A DNA stretch of 6,989 bases from Burkholderiales bacterium (GTDB lineage: Bacteria > Pseudomonadota > Gammaproteobacteria > Burkholderiales > Burkholderiaceae): assembly GCA_947371645.1 (NCBI GenBank), contig CANBQJ010000194.1:1-6989 (forward strand), written 5' to 3'. The notes under the pieces were generated by a model, which saw only the letters and a list, made by a program, of their open reading frames with translations, did no database searches and had not been told where the DNA came from. The translations under genes were made by a program, and so were the position numbers. Position 1 is the stretch's first letter, and the number at the start of each line of letters is the position of its first letter. Shown one piece after another: positions 1-6,645 of this stretch.

Positions 1-1754
1 TCGGCGGCCAGCATCACGGCGGGGTCGTGCTCCACCACCACGAGGGTGTTGCCGGCGTCCACCAGGCGCTGCATGGCCAGGTTGATGCGGTCCATGTCGC
101 GCGGGTGCAGGCCAATCGACGGCTCGTCCAGTACGAACAGCGTGTTGACCAGCGAGGTGCCCAGGGCCGTGGTCAGGTTGATGCGCTGCACCTCGCCACC
201 GCTCAGTGTGCGGCTCTGGCGGTCCAGCGTGAGGTAGCCCAGGCCCACGTCCACCAGGTACTTGAGCCGCGTGCGGATCTCGTCGAGCAGCAGCTGCAAA
301 GCGTCGTCGTGGCCCTTGCTGGGCAGGGTGACGAAGGCAAAGAAGCGCTGCAGCTGCGAGATGGGCAGCAGCATCAGATCGAAGAGGTTGAGGCCAGGCA
401 GGGCCTCCAGCGTGGCGCGGGGCAAGGCCGCGCCTTTGGGCAAAAAGCGTTGCGTAGGTGGCAGCACGGCGTCGGCGTCTTCACGCGAACCCATGCGCCA
501 CAACAGCGAGGTGAGCTGCAGGCGGGCGCCTTCGCAATCGGGGCAGGGCGTGTAGCTGCGGTACTTGGACAGCAGCACGCGGATGTGCATCTTGTAGGCC
601 TTGCTCTCCAGGTACTCGAAGAAGCGCTTGATGCCGTACCACTGCTTCTTCCAGTTGCCCTTCCAGGTCGGGTCGCCATCGATCACCCATTGCTTGTGCT
701 CGGGTGAGAGCTGCGACCAGGCCGTGTCGCGGGGGACGGCGGCATCGCCCGCGTACTTGATGAGGTCGTCCTGGCATTCGGACCAGGCGGGTGTCTGGAT
801 GGTCTTGACCGCGCCGCCGCGCAAGGTCTTCTTGGCGTCAGGGATGACCAGGCCCCAGTCCACGCCAATGACGCGGCCAAACCCACGGCAGGTGGGGCAG
901 GCGCCGGCGGCAGAGTTGAAGCTGAACATGCCCGGCGTGGGCGCGCTGTAGCGGCGGCCGCTTTCGGGGCAGTGCAGGCCGCTGGAGAAGCGCCAGAGCT
1001 CGGGCTCGCCTTCATCCGCGAGGGCATAGACCGTGATGTGGCCAGAGCCGCGCAGGAAGGCCGTCTCCAGCGATTCCATGACGCGGGGGCGGTCCAGGTC
1101 GGCGCCAGTCGCGTCGGCCCCGAGGCGGAAGCGGTCCACCACCACGTCCAGCACCAGGCGTTCGCTCAAGGCACCGTCGGCATCGGGTGACTGCACCGTG
1201 CGCTGCGCCTGGATGCGCGAAAAGCCGCTGGCCGACAGCCACTCCTCCATCTGCGTGGCGGAGGTGTTGGCCGGTAACTCGGCCCCGAAGGTGATGACCA
1301 CGCGGCGCCCGCCCGGTGTGGCGGCGCAGCGCTGCAACAGCGCCTCAAACACCGACTGCGGCGTGTCTTCACGCACCAGCAGGCCGGTGTCCTGGTCATA
1401 GAGCCGGGCCGCCCGCGCAAACAGCAGCTTGAGGTGGTCGTTGAGCTCCGTCATCGTGCCCACGGTGGAACGCGAGGTGCGCACCGGGTTGCTCTGGTCG
1501 ATGGCGATGGCGGGCGGCACGCCATCCACGCGGTCCACGGCGGGGCGGTCCATGCGGTCCAGGAACTGGCGGGCGTAGGCGCTGAAGGTCTCCACATAGC
1601 GCCGCTGGCCTTCGGCATACAGCGTGTCAAACACCAGTGATGACTTGCCCGAACCGCTGGGCCCGGTCACCACCGTCAGCTCGCCGGTGCGGATGTCCAG
1701 GTCGAGGTTCTTGAGGTTGTGCTGGCGTGCGCCACGGATACGGATATCGGACAT
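1..1754 (-). CDS. uvrA: UvrA-family excinuclease ABC subunit A, N-terminal part (gene runs off the left edge)
   Basis: UvrA is the DNA-damage-recognising ATPase of nucleotide excision repair and loads UvrB at lesions. The frame is open for 584 codons from ATG at 1754 to the window edge. Visible in order: RGARQHNLKNLDLDI at the N-terminus, Walker A GPSGSGKS (residues 31-38), the UvrA block GQRRYVETFSAYARQFLD, a zinc region with H261/C262 and C286-x2-C289, a second C404-x2-C407, the ABC signature LSGGE (517-521), Walker B VLDEPS (from about 541) and the H-loop EHD (H576). This covers the first ATPase half; the second lies outside. The variants DQSNPVRTSRSTVGT and CPESGRRY differ from E. coli-type UvrA and resemble, from memory, the very long (about 1,900-residue) duplicated UvrA of Burkholderiales; that is inference. 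AGGTG lies 4 nt before the ATG. No LexA-type box was seen upstream. Confidence 0.93.
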   Translation of the reverse strand, partial: MSDIRIRGARQHNLKNLDLDIRTGELTVVTGPSGSGKSSLVFDTLYAEGQRRYVETFSAYARQFLDRMDRPAVDRVDGVPPAIAIDQSNPVRTSRSTVGTMTELNDHLKLLFARAARLYDQDTGLLVREDTPQSVFEALLQRCAATPGGRRVVITFGAELPANTSATQMEEWLSASGFSRIQAQRTVQSPDADGALSERLVLDVVVDRFRLGADATGADLDRPRVMESLETAFLRGSGHITVYALADEGEPELWRFSSGLHCPESGRRYSAPTPGMFSFNSAAGACPTCRGFGRVIGVDWGLVIPDAKKTLRGGAVKTIQTPAWSECQDDLIKYAGDAAVPRDTAWSQLSPEHKQWVIDGDPTWKGNWKKQWYGIKRFFEYLESKAYKMHIRVLLSKYRSYTPCPDCEGARLQLTSLLWRMGSREDADAVLPPTQRFLPKGAALPRATLEALPGLNLFDLMLLPISQLQRFFAFVTLPSKGHDDALQLLLDEIRTRLKYLVDVGLGYLTLDRQSRTLSGGEVQRINLTTALGTSLVNTLFVLDEPSIGLHPRDMDRINLAMQRLVDAGNTLVVVEHDPAVMLAA

Positions 1755-1811
1755 GAAACACCTGTTACGCCTGGCCGCCTCTTGTGCACCATGCACGAGG
1801 TGGGGCCAAAC

Positions 1812-1817
1812 ATTGTA
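1812..1817 (-). promoter_or_regulatory. Possible -10 element of the uvrA promoter
   Basis: On the minus strand this reads TACAAT, one base from the sigma-70 -10 consensus. It would start transcription near 1805, about 50 nt before the uvrA ATG. No good -35 hexamer sits at the usual 16-18 nt spacing, so the call rests on one hexamer and is tentative. Confidence 0.25.
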
Positions 1818-1843
1818 GGGATGGCCAGAGGTCCAGCGCGGTG

Positions 1844-1869
1844 TAAGCCTTTGCATCGGAAGCCGACCT
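1844..1869 (+). promoter_or_regulatory. Possible FliA (sigma-28) promoter for the chemoreceptor
   Basis: TAAGCCTT (1844-1851), a 10-nt spacer, then GCCGACCT (1862-1869). The known enterobacterial sigma-28 consensus is TAAAGTTT-N11-GCCGATAA, so the core TAA and GCCGA match but the spacer is one base short and the last bases differ. Chemoreceptor genes are commonly transcribed by FliA, so the context fits. It would leave a leader of about 140 nt before the start codon. Weak evidence. Confidence 0.25.
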
Positions 1870-2016
1870 CAAGTTGCCGCCACGCGCAGCCGAGAAAGCT
1901 GCATCGCCGGGTTTCCCCGGAGTCGGGGCCACGCGGGGCTGTGGGCTGGACCGCCGCATCGCCCCAGACGTGATCGGTCGCGCCGTGCAGGCGGCCCTTC
2001 ATGACGGAGCCTCGTC

Positions 2017-3936
2017 ATGCACCCCAGCTGGATCGATCACCTGTCCCTCCGCCAGAAGTTCGTGCTGCTGGCCAGCGTCGCGCTTTTGGGGATTGCCTTG
2101 CCTGCCGGCCTTGCGGTGTGGCAGTCATGGACGCAATGGCACAGCCTGCAGTCTGAGCTGGAGGGCATCGCGCCCGCGCAAGGCTTGCTGGCACTGGTGA
2201 AGACCACGCAAGAGCACCGTGGCCTCAGCAATGCGGTGTTGCATGGCGCGAGCGAGCAAAGTGCCGCGCGCGAGCAGCGCCAGCTCAAGCTCAACGAGCT
2301 CATGGGCCAGGCCGGGCTCAGCGTCCAGGGCCTGGCCGACGGGGACCTGTCGTCGCGTTGCCATGCCATACAAGGGCAGTGGCAGACCTTGGCCGACGAC
2401 GTGGCGAACAAGCGCGTGCTGCCCGCCGCCAGCATCCAGCGCCACACCGAACTGGTGTCGCAAGAGATGCTGCTGCTGGACGATGTGCTGGACCGCTCGG
2501 GCCTGTCGCTGGACGCCGATGCCGACAGCTACCACCTGATCATGGCCACCTTCCGTGACCTGCCCCGCATGATCGAGCGCCTGGGCCTGGCACGGGCCAA
2601 GGGCTTGGCCATGCTGGCCACCGGCGACATCGACGCCAGCGCTTCAGCCGCCCTGCTGGGCCACCTGGAGGCCGCAGAGGTGCACGCCCAGGATGTGACG
2701 CGCGGCCTGTCCAAGACCGACATCGACACCAACCCAGCTTTGGCCAGCCTGCACATCCTGTGGCAAGGCGCGCAGCAGGCCCAGGCCCAGGCCATCGAGC
2801 TGGTGCGTGCGGTGGCCAGTGGCCGCCAATTGGCACCCAGTGACTACTTCAACCAGATGAGCGCTCACCTGGGGGCGCAGTTCGCTGTCAGCGACGCCGT
2901 GCTGAAAGAGCTGGAGGGCCGCCTGGCGGCACGGAAATCACAAGAGGTCAGCCGCTTGCTGTCGGTGGTGCTGGGTGCCGCCTGCCTGCTGACCTTGGCC
3001 GCGGTGCTGGGCGCCATGATCCAGCGCAGCGTCTTGCAGGCCGCCGAGCAGGCCGGTCGCGCGGCCCAGGCCCTGGCCCGTGGCGACCTGAGCGTGCAGG
3101 TCGACAGCCAGTCGCGCGACGAACTGGGTGACATGGTGCGGGCCATCGGCCAGGCCATGCAGCGTTTGCGCGAGCTGGTGGCCCAGATCCAGCAGGCCAG
3201 CGCTGCCGTGGCCCAGGCTGCCGGCGAGATTGCCCAGGGCAACCAGGACCTGAGCCAGCGCACCGAAGGCCAGGCTTCGTCGCTGCAGCAAACCGCATCG
3301 TCCATGGAAGAAATATCGTCAATGGTGCGCACCAACGCCACCACGGCCCAGCAGGCCAACGCGCTGACCCAGCGGGCCTCTTTGGGCGCCAGCGAAAGCG
3401 GTGAGACCTTCCGCCAGGTGGTGGGCAAGATGAATGACATCCGCGACGCCAGCCGCCGCATCGCCGACATCAACGCTGTGATCGACGGCATCGCCTTCCA
3501 GACCAACATCCTCGCCTTGAATGCCGCCGTCGAAGCGGCCCGCGCCGGCGAGCAGGGCAGGGGCTTTGCCGTGGTGGCCGGCGAGGTGCGCACGCTGGCC
3601 CAGCGCAGCGCCACCGCCGCGCGCGAGATCAAATCGCTGATCAGCCAGAGCACCGACACGGTGGAGTCCGGCTACCAACTGGCCACCTCCACCAGCGAGA
3701 ACATCCAAGGCCTGGTCGCGCGGGTGCTGGAGGTCGGCGCGCTGATGAGCAACCTGGCCGCCGGCAACGAGCAGCAGCACCTGGGCATCGAACAGGTCAA
3801 CCTGGCGGTGAGCCACCTGGACCAGGGCACGCAGCAAAACGCGGCATTGGTCGAGCAGTCGAGTGCGTCGGCCATCAGCCTGCGCCACCAGGCTGCCCGG
3901 CTGCAGGAAGCCATCGGGTATTTCAAGCTCGTCTGA
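2017..3936 (+). CDS. Methyl-accepting chemotaxis protein (transmembrane chemoreceptor), 639 aa
   Basis: An inner-membrane chemoreceptor that would sense a periplasmic signal and control CheA through CheW. Domains in order: short cytoplasmic N-terminus, TM1 (about 15-33), a mostly helical periplasmic sensor of about 280 residues, TM2 (about 314-335), HAMP (about 336-390) and the cytoplasmic signalling hairpin (about 395-639). The hairpin tip is the highly conserved block around 489-521 ([20 protein letters not shown], then [13 protein letters not shown]). A methylation-type SSMEEISS lies at 428-435, and the second helix carries GIEQVN and [12 protein letters not shown]. The sensor has QEHRGLS (65-71) and [10 protein letters not shown] (165-174), recurrent in betaproteobacterial receptors and loosely like NIT-type helical sensors; the ligand is unknown. 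The protein ends in YFKLV, without a CheR-binding xWxxF pentapeptide. GGAG at 2006-2009, 7 nt before the ATG, supports this start. No other chemotaxis gene is adjacent. Confidence 0.96.
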   Translation: MHPSWIDHLSLRQKFVLLASVALLGIALPAGLAVWQSWTQWHSLQSELEGIAPAQGLLALVKTTQEHRGLSNAVLHGASEQSAAREQRQLKLNELMGQAGLSVQGLADGDLSSRCHAIQGQWQTLADDVANKRVLPAASIQRHTELVSQEMLLLDDVLDRSGLSLDADADSYHLIMATFRDLPRMIERLGLARAKGLAMLATGDIDASASAALLGHLEAAEVHAQDVTRGLSKTDIDTNPALASLHILWQGAQQAQAQAIELVRAVASGRQLAPSDYFNQMSAHLGAQFAVSDAVLKELEGRLAARKSQEVSRLLSVVLGAACLLTLAAVLGAMIQRSVLQAAEQAGRAAQALARGDLSVQVDSQSRDELGDMVRAIGQAMQRLRELVAQIQQASAAVAQAAGEIAQGNQDLSQRTEGQASSLQQTASSMEEISSMVRTNATTAQQANALTQRASLGASESGETFRQVVGKMNDIRDASRRIADINAVIDGIAFQTNILALNAAVEAARAGEQGRGFAVVAGEVRTLAQRSATAAREIKSLISQSTDTVESGYQLATSTSENIQGLVARVLEVGALMSNLAAGNEQQHLGIEQVNLAVSHLDQGTQQNAALVEQSSASAISLRHQAARLQEAIGYFKLV

Positions 3937-3978
3937 GCGCCGTCGATGGGCTGCAGGGCCTGGCCTTTGTAAATCGTG

Positions 3979-4012
3979 CCAACATGGAGGCTGTCCAACA
4001 TGTCAGACAGCC
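3979..4012 (+). repeat. Short direct repeat and inverted repeat upstream of the small membrane protein gene
   Basis: CCAACATG occurs twice (3979-3986 and 3995-4002), 16 nt apart. Overlapping this, GGCTGTC (3989-3995) and GACAGCC (4006-4012) form a perfect 7-bp inverted repeat with a 10-nt loop. No T-run follows, so it is not a standard terminator for the chemoreceptor gene. It could be a leader hairpin or an operator for the gene at 4048, or chance. A TGTAAAT stretch at 3968-3974 could be a weak -10 just before it. Confidence 0.35.
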
Positions 4013-4047
4013 GCAGCACCTGTGCGCTGTCCTTGTGAGTCGCACAC

Positions 4048-4491
4048 ATGAACGCCAAGAAAATTGCCTTGATCGCCCTGGGTTCGGTGCTGGCCGTGGC
4101 CGCCCTCTACCTCGTCTTCGTGCTCAAGTGGAGCTACTCCAGCGGCGAGCGCGCCGGCTGGGTGCAAAAGCTCTCTCACAAGGGCTGGTTGTGCAAGACC
4201 TGGGAGGGTGAGCTGGCCCTGGTCTCGACACCTGGCGCCCCGGTGGAGAAGTTCCTTTTCACGGTGCACGACGACGCCGTGGCCGCCGACATCAACCGCC
4301 TGATCGGTCAGCGCGTGTCGCTGCATTACGACGAGAAGGTGGGCGTGCCCACCAGCTGCTTTGGCGACACCCATTACTTCGTGAACAAGGTGGTGCCGGT
4401 GGAAGGCATCTCGCTGTCACCGGGCGTGGTGGTGCAGCCTGACCATGCGGCCTCTGCCGCGATGCCGGGCCAGGGCGCCTCGGCGCCCTGA
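4048..4491 (+). CDS. Small single-pass membrane protein of unknown function, 147 aa
   Basis: A conserved hypothetical protein. The N-terminus MNAKK is followed by a hydrophobic helix (about residues 6-26), predicted as a signal anchor with the rest outside the cytoplasm (inference). The soluble part has YSSGERAGWVQKLSHKGW (30-47), C49, KTWEGEL and a later PTSCFGDTHYF; the two cysteines could form a disulfide if periplasmic. The last 25 residues are low-complexity (Ala, Gly, Pro). I recall similar short Burkholderiales proteins, sometimes labelled 6-phosphogluconate dehydrogenase; nothing here supports that enzyme (no Rossmann motif, far too short). The ATG at 4048 is fixed by an in-frame TGA at 4036-4038; the ribosome site is weak. 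It lies 111 nt after the chemoreceptor, so co-transcription is possible but not shown. It converges on the usp gene. Confidence 0.85.
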   Translation: MNAKKIALIALGSVLAVAALYLVFVLKWSYSSGERAGWVQKLSHKGWLCKTWEGELALVSTPGAPVEKFLFTVHDDAVAADINRLIGQRVSLHYDEKVGVPTSCFGDTHYFVNKVVPVEGISLSPGVVVQPDHAASAAMPGQGASAP

Positions 4492-4499
4492 ACGTTCAG
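4471..4499. terminator. Convergent-gene hairpin and palindrome, candidate bidirectional terminator
   Basis: CAGGGCGCC (4471-4479) and GGCGCCCTG (4482-4490) form a perfect 9-bp GC-rich stem around a TC loop. Overlapping it, CTGAACGTTCAG (4488-4499) is a perfect 12-bp palindrome containing the TGA of the plus-strand gene (4489-4491) and, symmetrically, the TGA of the minus-strand usp gene (4496-4498). Neither strand has a T-run after the stem, so this is not a classical intrinsic terminator. A role in ending or protecting both transcripts is inferred from position. Confidence 0.5.
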
Positions 4500-4918
4500 C
4501 GCACCAGCAGCACGGGCACCTTGCTGCGCGCCAGCACCTGGGTGGCCACCGAGCCGGTCACCAGGTTCACCAGGTTGCTGTGGCCGTGCGAGCCCATGAT
4601 GACCAGGTCACAGCCCAGCTTCTTGATCTGCTTGGCGATCACCTCCGGCGGGTGGCCCGCCTTGCTCACGTAGTCCGTGGCCAGGTCATGGCGTGCCAGG
4701 AACTTGCGGATGGGCTTGAACACGGCCTCGCTGGTGTCGTTGTAGTAGCTCTTCAGCTCTTCGGGGTCGAACATCGACGCCGCGTGCGGCGGGATCATGG
4801 GCACCACGTTGAGCACCGTGTAGTGGTGTGGTGCGGCCAGCCATTCTTCGTGGGTGGCGAGCCAGGCCAGCATGTGCTTGGTGTAGGCGCTGCCGTCAAC
4901 GGGGAGGAGGATCTTCAT
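4496..4918 (-). CDS. Universal stress protein, UspA family, ATP-binding type, 140 aa
   Basis: A single-domain cytoplasmic Usp protein; the family consists of small alpha/beta nucleotide-binding proteins linked to stress, starvation and low-oxygen survival. It starts MKILLPVDGSAYTKH, with the conserved first-strand Asp at D8. It ends with the ATP-binding signature G110-x2-G113-x9-G123-S124 followed by SKVPVLLVR, the normal C-terminal strand. Length is typical (140-160 aa). A longer in-frame start at 5083 would invade the phosphoesterase gene and add no family sequence; ATG 4918 has GGAG (complement of 4926-4929) 7 nt ahead. The gene is 70 nt downstream of the phosphoesterase and may also have its own promoter, because a perfect FNR/ANR-type site is centred 67 nt before the ATG. 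Its exact physiological role is not readable from sequence. Confidence 0.95.
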   Translation of the reverse strand: MKILLPVDGSAYTKHMLAWLATHEEWLAAPHHYTVLNVVPMIPPHAASMFDPEELKSYYNDTSEAVFKPIRKFLARHDLATDYVSKAGHPPEVIAKQIKKLGCDLVIMGSHGHSNLVNLVTGSVATQVLARSKVPVLLVR

Positions 4919-4978
4919 GTGCGTGCTCCGCAAGCTGCTTTGGATGGGGCCAGTGTGCGCCTGATCGCGGGGGCAGAT

Positions 4979-4992
4979 TTGATCCCGATCAA
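4979..4992 (-). promoter_or_regulatory. FNR/ANR-type binding site upstream of the usp gene
   Basis: TTGATCCCGATCAA matches the FNR consensus TTGAT-N4-ATCAA at all ten defined positions. It is centred at 4985.5 on the approach to the usp ATG at 4918. At the usual class II position (-41.5) the transcript would begin near 4944, leaving a leader of about 26 nt; a weak -10 (CACACT, minus strand, 4957-4952) is in the right place. The right half-site overlaps the TGA stop codon of the phosphoesterase. In Pseudomonas, several Usp genes are known ANR targets, which fits. Binding itself is inferred. Confidence 0.65.
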
Positions 4993-5804
4993 GCGTTGGC
5001 GGGTGTTCCGCCGCCGCGCCTGGGCACTTCGATGAGCCGCATGGGGTCGTGCCCCAGAGACTCGTCCTTGTGCCCGTGCCCACGGGCGTTGCTCACCACC
5101 CGGGTCTGGCCTGCGGGGTGGCTCACCAGGTAGTCGTGCCGGCAATGCAGGTGGCCGTGCAGCCACAGGTCGGCCAGAGGCAGCAGCGCGTCGTCGGCGT
5201 TGCAGAAGCTGGCGGTGCCGGGCTGCGCGCCGTAGCGCGGGTCGGCGCTGCGCAGGCTGGGGCCATAGTGGGTGATGACCACGGTGGCATCGGCCTCATC
5301 GGTCTCATTGGCTTTCGCCTCGGTCAGCGTGTGCTGCAGCCAGTCGCGCGCGGCCAGCGCGCGCAGGCGCACGGCATCCGGGTCGAAGGGCCCACCCCCT
5401 TGCGTGGCGCGCATCACCTTCACGAAGTAACCGGCGGCGCGTTGGGCGCGCTTGCGCTCGTGCTCGCCCAGCAGGTCGAAATCGCTCCAGCGGGTGCAGC
5501 CCACGAAGCGCACGCGCTGGCCGTCGGCGGCGGTCAACACGGTGCTGTCCTGGTCCAGCAGGATCAGGCCCAGCTCGGCGGCCAGCGCGCGCAGGCCGGC
5601 CAGGGCCTCGTCCACGTCACGGCCGTCAAATTCATGGTTGCCGGGCACGAAGACCACGGGCACGGGCCAGCTTGCAAACTGGCGCAGGCCGCGCCAGGTG
5701 CTGTCGATGTCACCCGCCAGCACCAGCACATCGGCCCAGGGTGCGGGCCGGGGCAGGAAGTCTTCGGTTTCCAGGTGCAGGTCGGACAGCAGCTGCAGCT
5801 TCAC
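4989..5804 (-). CDS. Calcineurin-like metallophosphoesterase, 271 aa
   Basis: A predicted cytoplasmic two-metal hydrolase of a phosphoester; the substrate cannot be told from sequence. The family's metal-binding motifs appear in order: D8-L-H10 (SDLHLE), G31-D32 (LAGDID), G55-N56-H57-E58 (PGNHEF), H179 (ITHYG) and G217-H218-L-H220 (LHGHLH). The core is therefore intact and probably active. The start is GTG 5804: the protein then begins VKLQLLSDLHLE, the normal beginning of this family, and no other start codon lies between it and the upstream gene's stop at 5842. The ribosome site is poor, suggesting translation linked to the upstream gene (37-nt gap). A longer frame back to 5987 overlaps the SEC-C gene and is not credible. 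The stop codon lies inside the FNR-type site. Confidence 0.9.
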   Translation of the reverse strand: MKLQLLSDLHLETEDFLPRPAPWADVLVLAGDIDSTWRGLRQFASWPVPVVFVPGNHEFDGRDVDEALAGLRALAAELGLILLDQDSTVLTAADGQRVRFVGCTRWSDFDLLGEHERKRAQRAAGYFVKVMRATQGGGPFDPDAVRLRALAARDWLQHTLTEAKANETDEADATVVITHYGPSLRSADPRYGAQPGTASFCNADDALLPLADLWLHGHLHCRHDYLVSHPAGQTRVVSNARGHGHKDESLGHDPMRLIEVPRRGGGTPANA

Positions 5805-5841
5805 GGGGCGCTCGGTGGGGGCTCGGTCCTGAACCGTGGGT

Positions 5842-6561
5842 TCAGTTCGCGCCGTGGCACTGTTTGTACTTGCGGCCACTGCCGCAAGGGCAGGGGTCGT
5901 TGCGGCCGACTTTGGGCCCCTCGCGCACCACGGTTTCCACCTTGTGGCTCTCGGCCACGGCGATCTCGACCAGGTCCACCACGTCAAACACCAGGGCTTC
6001 GATGGCCGAGTCCAGGCTGTTGAGGGGGTGTTCGTCGTTCAGGGCCTTGGTCATGGCCTGCTGGGTTTCGTCCTGCTCGGGCAGGTGGCGCCAGATGGAG
6101 TCCAGCAGGTCGGGCACGCCGGGCAGGCCGGCTTCTTCCAGCTGAGGGAAATTGGCCAGGGCCCACTCGAAGCCTGCGGCCCAGTAGCCCAGGCCTTCCA
6201 GCGCCTCCTCGCCCTTGACCGGCTCGCCCTCGTCGTCCTCGATCACGGGCACGATGGGGTCAAACCAGCCGTCCTCCAAGATGCCGCGCCAGATCTCGTC
6301 CTTGCGGCGGGTGATCAGGTCGAGGAGCTTGTCGTGTTGCTCGGCGCTCCAGCCCGGGCTGTCGCCGTCGGGCATGCCGTTGGTGCCGAAGATGGGCGGC
6401 AGCCACTGCTCGGGCGTCAGCACCACGGGTTGCACGAGCACGCCGGCCAGGTAGCCGTCCAGCAGCACGGCGTCCACCGTCTCGAAAGGCTCGGGCACGG
6501 CGGCCAGGAGCGTGTCGATCTCGTGGATGTCCTCGTCGGTGAGCGCGGGGGTGTTTTTCAT
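5842..6561 (-). CDS. UPF0149 / YecA-like protein with C-terminal SEC-C zinc motif, 239 aa
   Basis: The body matches the UPF0149 (YgfB/YecA) family: an acidic, helical protein with the family's DGYLAG motif (35-40), a [16 protein letters not shown] stretch and a central [11 protein letters not shown]. The C-terminus [20 protein letters not shown] is a SEC-C motif with zinc ligands C224, C226, C235 and H236, the same small zinc fold found at the end of SecA. In SecA this motif contacts SecB and ribosomes; YecA-type proteins have been linked to ribosome or SecA-associated roles, but the function here is not established. ATG 6561 ([12 protein letters not shown]) is preferred; the frame extends to 6927, but that part is antisense to the cupin gene. 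No strong ribosome site is visible. It is first in a possible operon with the phosphoesterase. Confidence 0.9.
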   Translation of the reverse strand: MKNTPALTDEDIHEIDTLLAAVPEPFETVDAVLLDGYLAGVLVQPVVLTPEQWLPPIFGTNGMPDGDSPGWSAEQHDKLLDLITRRKDEIWRGILEDGWFDPIVPVIEDDEGEPVKGEEALEGLGYWAAGFEWALANFPQLEEAGLPGVPDLLDSIWRHLPEQDETQQAMTKALNDEHPLNSLDSAIEALVFDVVDLVEIAVAESHKVETVVREGPKVGRNDPCPCGSGRKYKQCHGAN

Positions 6562-6645
6562 GGTCAGCAAAAGGGGCGCGTCGAAACCGCCATTGTGCCT
6601 GCGCTGTGCCCGGGCCTGGGCCGGGGCCCTGCTGGCGCCAAGGGT

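Larger units (their letters stand above)
1755..2016. other. Divergent intergenic region between uvrA and the chemoreceptor gene
   Basis: These 262 nt separate two outward-facing genes and hold no credible coding sequence; the short reading frames crossing them lack ribosome sites and family features. Visible content: a TACAAT-like hexamer facing uvrA, a flagellar-sigma-like motif facing the chemoreceptor, the 13-nt palindrome GTGCACCATGCAC (1784-1796), and two small adjacent hairpins at 1886-1902 and 1907-1920. No riboswitch consensus was recognised. Confidence 0.7.

Noticed and set aside
27..707. 226-codon plus-strand open frame
   Set aside because: It is antisense to the uvrA frame, which carries signature, Walker B and H-loop motifs. 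The shadow product is rich in Gln, His, Arg and Ala with no family features.
1755..1830. LexA (SOS) box upstream of uvrA
   Set aside because: No CTGT-N8-ACAG-like sequence is present; the CTGT at 1762 has no matching second half.
1880..1960. Cyclic-di-GMP (GEMM) riboswitch before the chemoreceptor
   Set aside because: Some chemoreceptor genes have one, and the hairpin with GAGAAA looked suggestive, but the conserved GACGCAAAGCC-type core is missing.
2865..3659. 264-codon minus-strand open frame
   Set aside because: Antisense to the most conserved part of the chemoreceptor; its Ser/Arg/Ala-rich product is typical of a high-GC shadow frame.
3937..3980. Intrinsic terminator after the chemoreceptor gene
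   Set aside because: GGGCCTGGCC near 3956 gives only a few base pairs with no room for a loop, and no stable stem followed by T-run is seen.
4034..4050. CRP-like site TGTGA-N6-CACAT
   Set aside because: Only one half-site matches the TGTGA-N6-TCACA consensus and it abuts the start codon of the 4048 gene.
4919..5083. N-terminal extension of the usp gene to ATG 5083
   Set aside because: It overlaps the phosphoesterase C-terminus and adds no Usp sequence; ATG 4918 has a good ribosome site and gives the standard family start.
5049..6023. 324-codon plus-strand open frame
   Set aside because: Antisense to the phosphoesterase and SEC-C genes, whose metal-binding motifs are intact; the product is a Gln/Gly/His/Val-rich shadow.
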